Made by a program: the position numbers and the translations under genes. From CAXMST01 sp963793415 (GTDB taxonomy: Bacteria > Actinomycetota > Thermoleophilia > Solirubrobacterales > 70-9), in assembly GCA_963793415.1 (NCBI GenBank), contig CAWCAC010000002.1:1178001-1242000 (forward strand): a DNA stretch of 64,000 bases. The letters are read 5' to 3'. Numbering within the stretch: position 1 is the first letter of the stretch; every line of letters starts with the position of its first letter. Positions 63,988 through 64,000 of this stretch are shown here, in pieces. Under the pieces are notes generated by a model that searched no databases, had not been told where the DNA came from, and worked only from the letters and a program-made list of their open reading frames with translations.

Positions 63988-64000
63988 GCTTACAGATGAC

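Overview
The window is high-GC DNA (roughly 70% by eye) with frequent GTG/TTG starts, four-base start/stop overlaps and the core order glmU-prs ... rplY(ctc)-pth ... mfd-ppiC-mazG-eno-ftsB. An eno-ftsB block, a DrrAB-type exporter, a SigB/SigF-type sigma factor, zinc-ribbon membrane proteins and serine-integrase remnants point to an actinomycetote, most probably class Thermoleophilia (Solirubrobacterales-like). The lineage is an inference from gene order and protein style; no database was searched.

Layout. 1-14.8 kb: housekeeping genes, nearly all on the plus strand (GlmU, PRPP synthase, MFS exporter, GDPD, L25/Ctc, Pth, enoyl-CoA hydratase, Mfd, SurA/PpiC-like foldase, MazG, enolase, FtsB/DivIC). 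14.9-22.4 kb: a tightly coupled run of three paralogous sulfotransferases, a MurG-like glycosyltransferase, a fourth sulfotransferase and a polysaccharide flippase, which reads as a pathway for a sulfated cell-surface glycan. 22.4-31.3 kb: an acidic HTH protein, csrA, a secreted nuclease, class I FBP aldolase, a YbdK/GCS2 ligase, a catalytically dead rhomboid-like protein, GNAT, an MBL hydrolase, a sigma-ECF/anti-sigma fusion and tRNA-Leu(UAA) with an 8-nt anticodon loop. 31.4-32.1 kb: a YHYH-domain pseudogene carrying two frameshifts and an internal inversion. 32.1-49.6 kb: regulators, a GH15 glucosidase/trehalase, an ABC exporter, an adenylate cyclase, a ThDP enzyme, SDR, sigma-B/F, FMN reductase, thiolase, PdxH, Ppx/GppA, a structured RNA candidate, and a TetR/SRPBCC divergent pair.

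49.65-61.7 kb is the most unusual part. It starts at the initiator tRNA-fMet gene, whose 3' end also forms the 3' end of a truncated serine integrase. A palindromic integrase-site-like repeat (GTGGTAGCGAGAAACGAATCGGGCC-type arm) then recurs at about 50.16, 52.74, 54.98 (degenerate), 56.09, 58.54 and 60.96 kb. Between the copies sit cargo blocks that nearly all encode secreted or lipid-anchored, often calcium-binding proteins: a thrombospondin-type-3-like family in four copies at different stages of decay, an RTX-repeat protein, an NHL beta-propeller, and small lipoproteins. Two further integrase remnants end at copies of the same junction. I read it as an integrase-built cassette array at tRNA-fMet that is now degenerating. 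The last 2.3 kb carries a lipoprotein, a class A beta-lactamase-like serine hydrolase and another lipoprotein.

Frameshifted genes concentrate in 31-32 kb and 50-61 kb, with one more at 37.3 kb, while some 45 kb of core genes read cleanly. That distribution favours real decay over random sequencing error, but single-base indels (including the extra A in tRNA-Leu) should be confirmed against reads.
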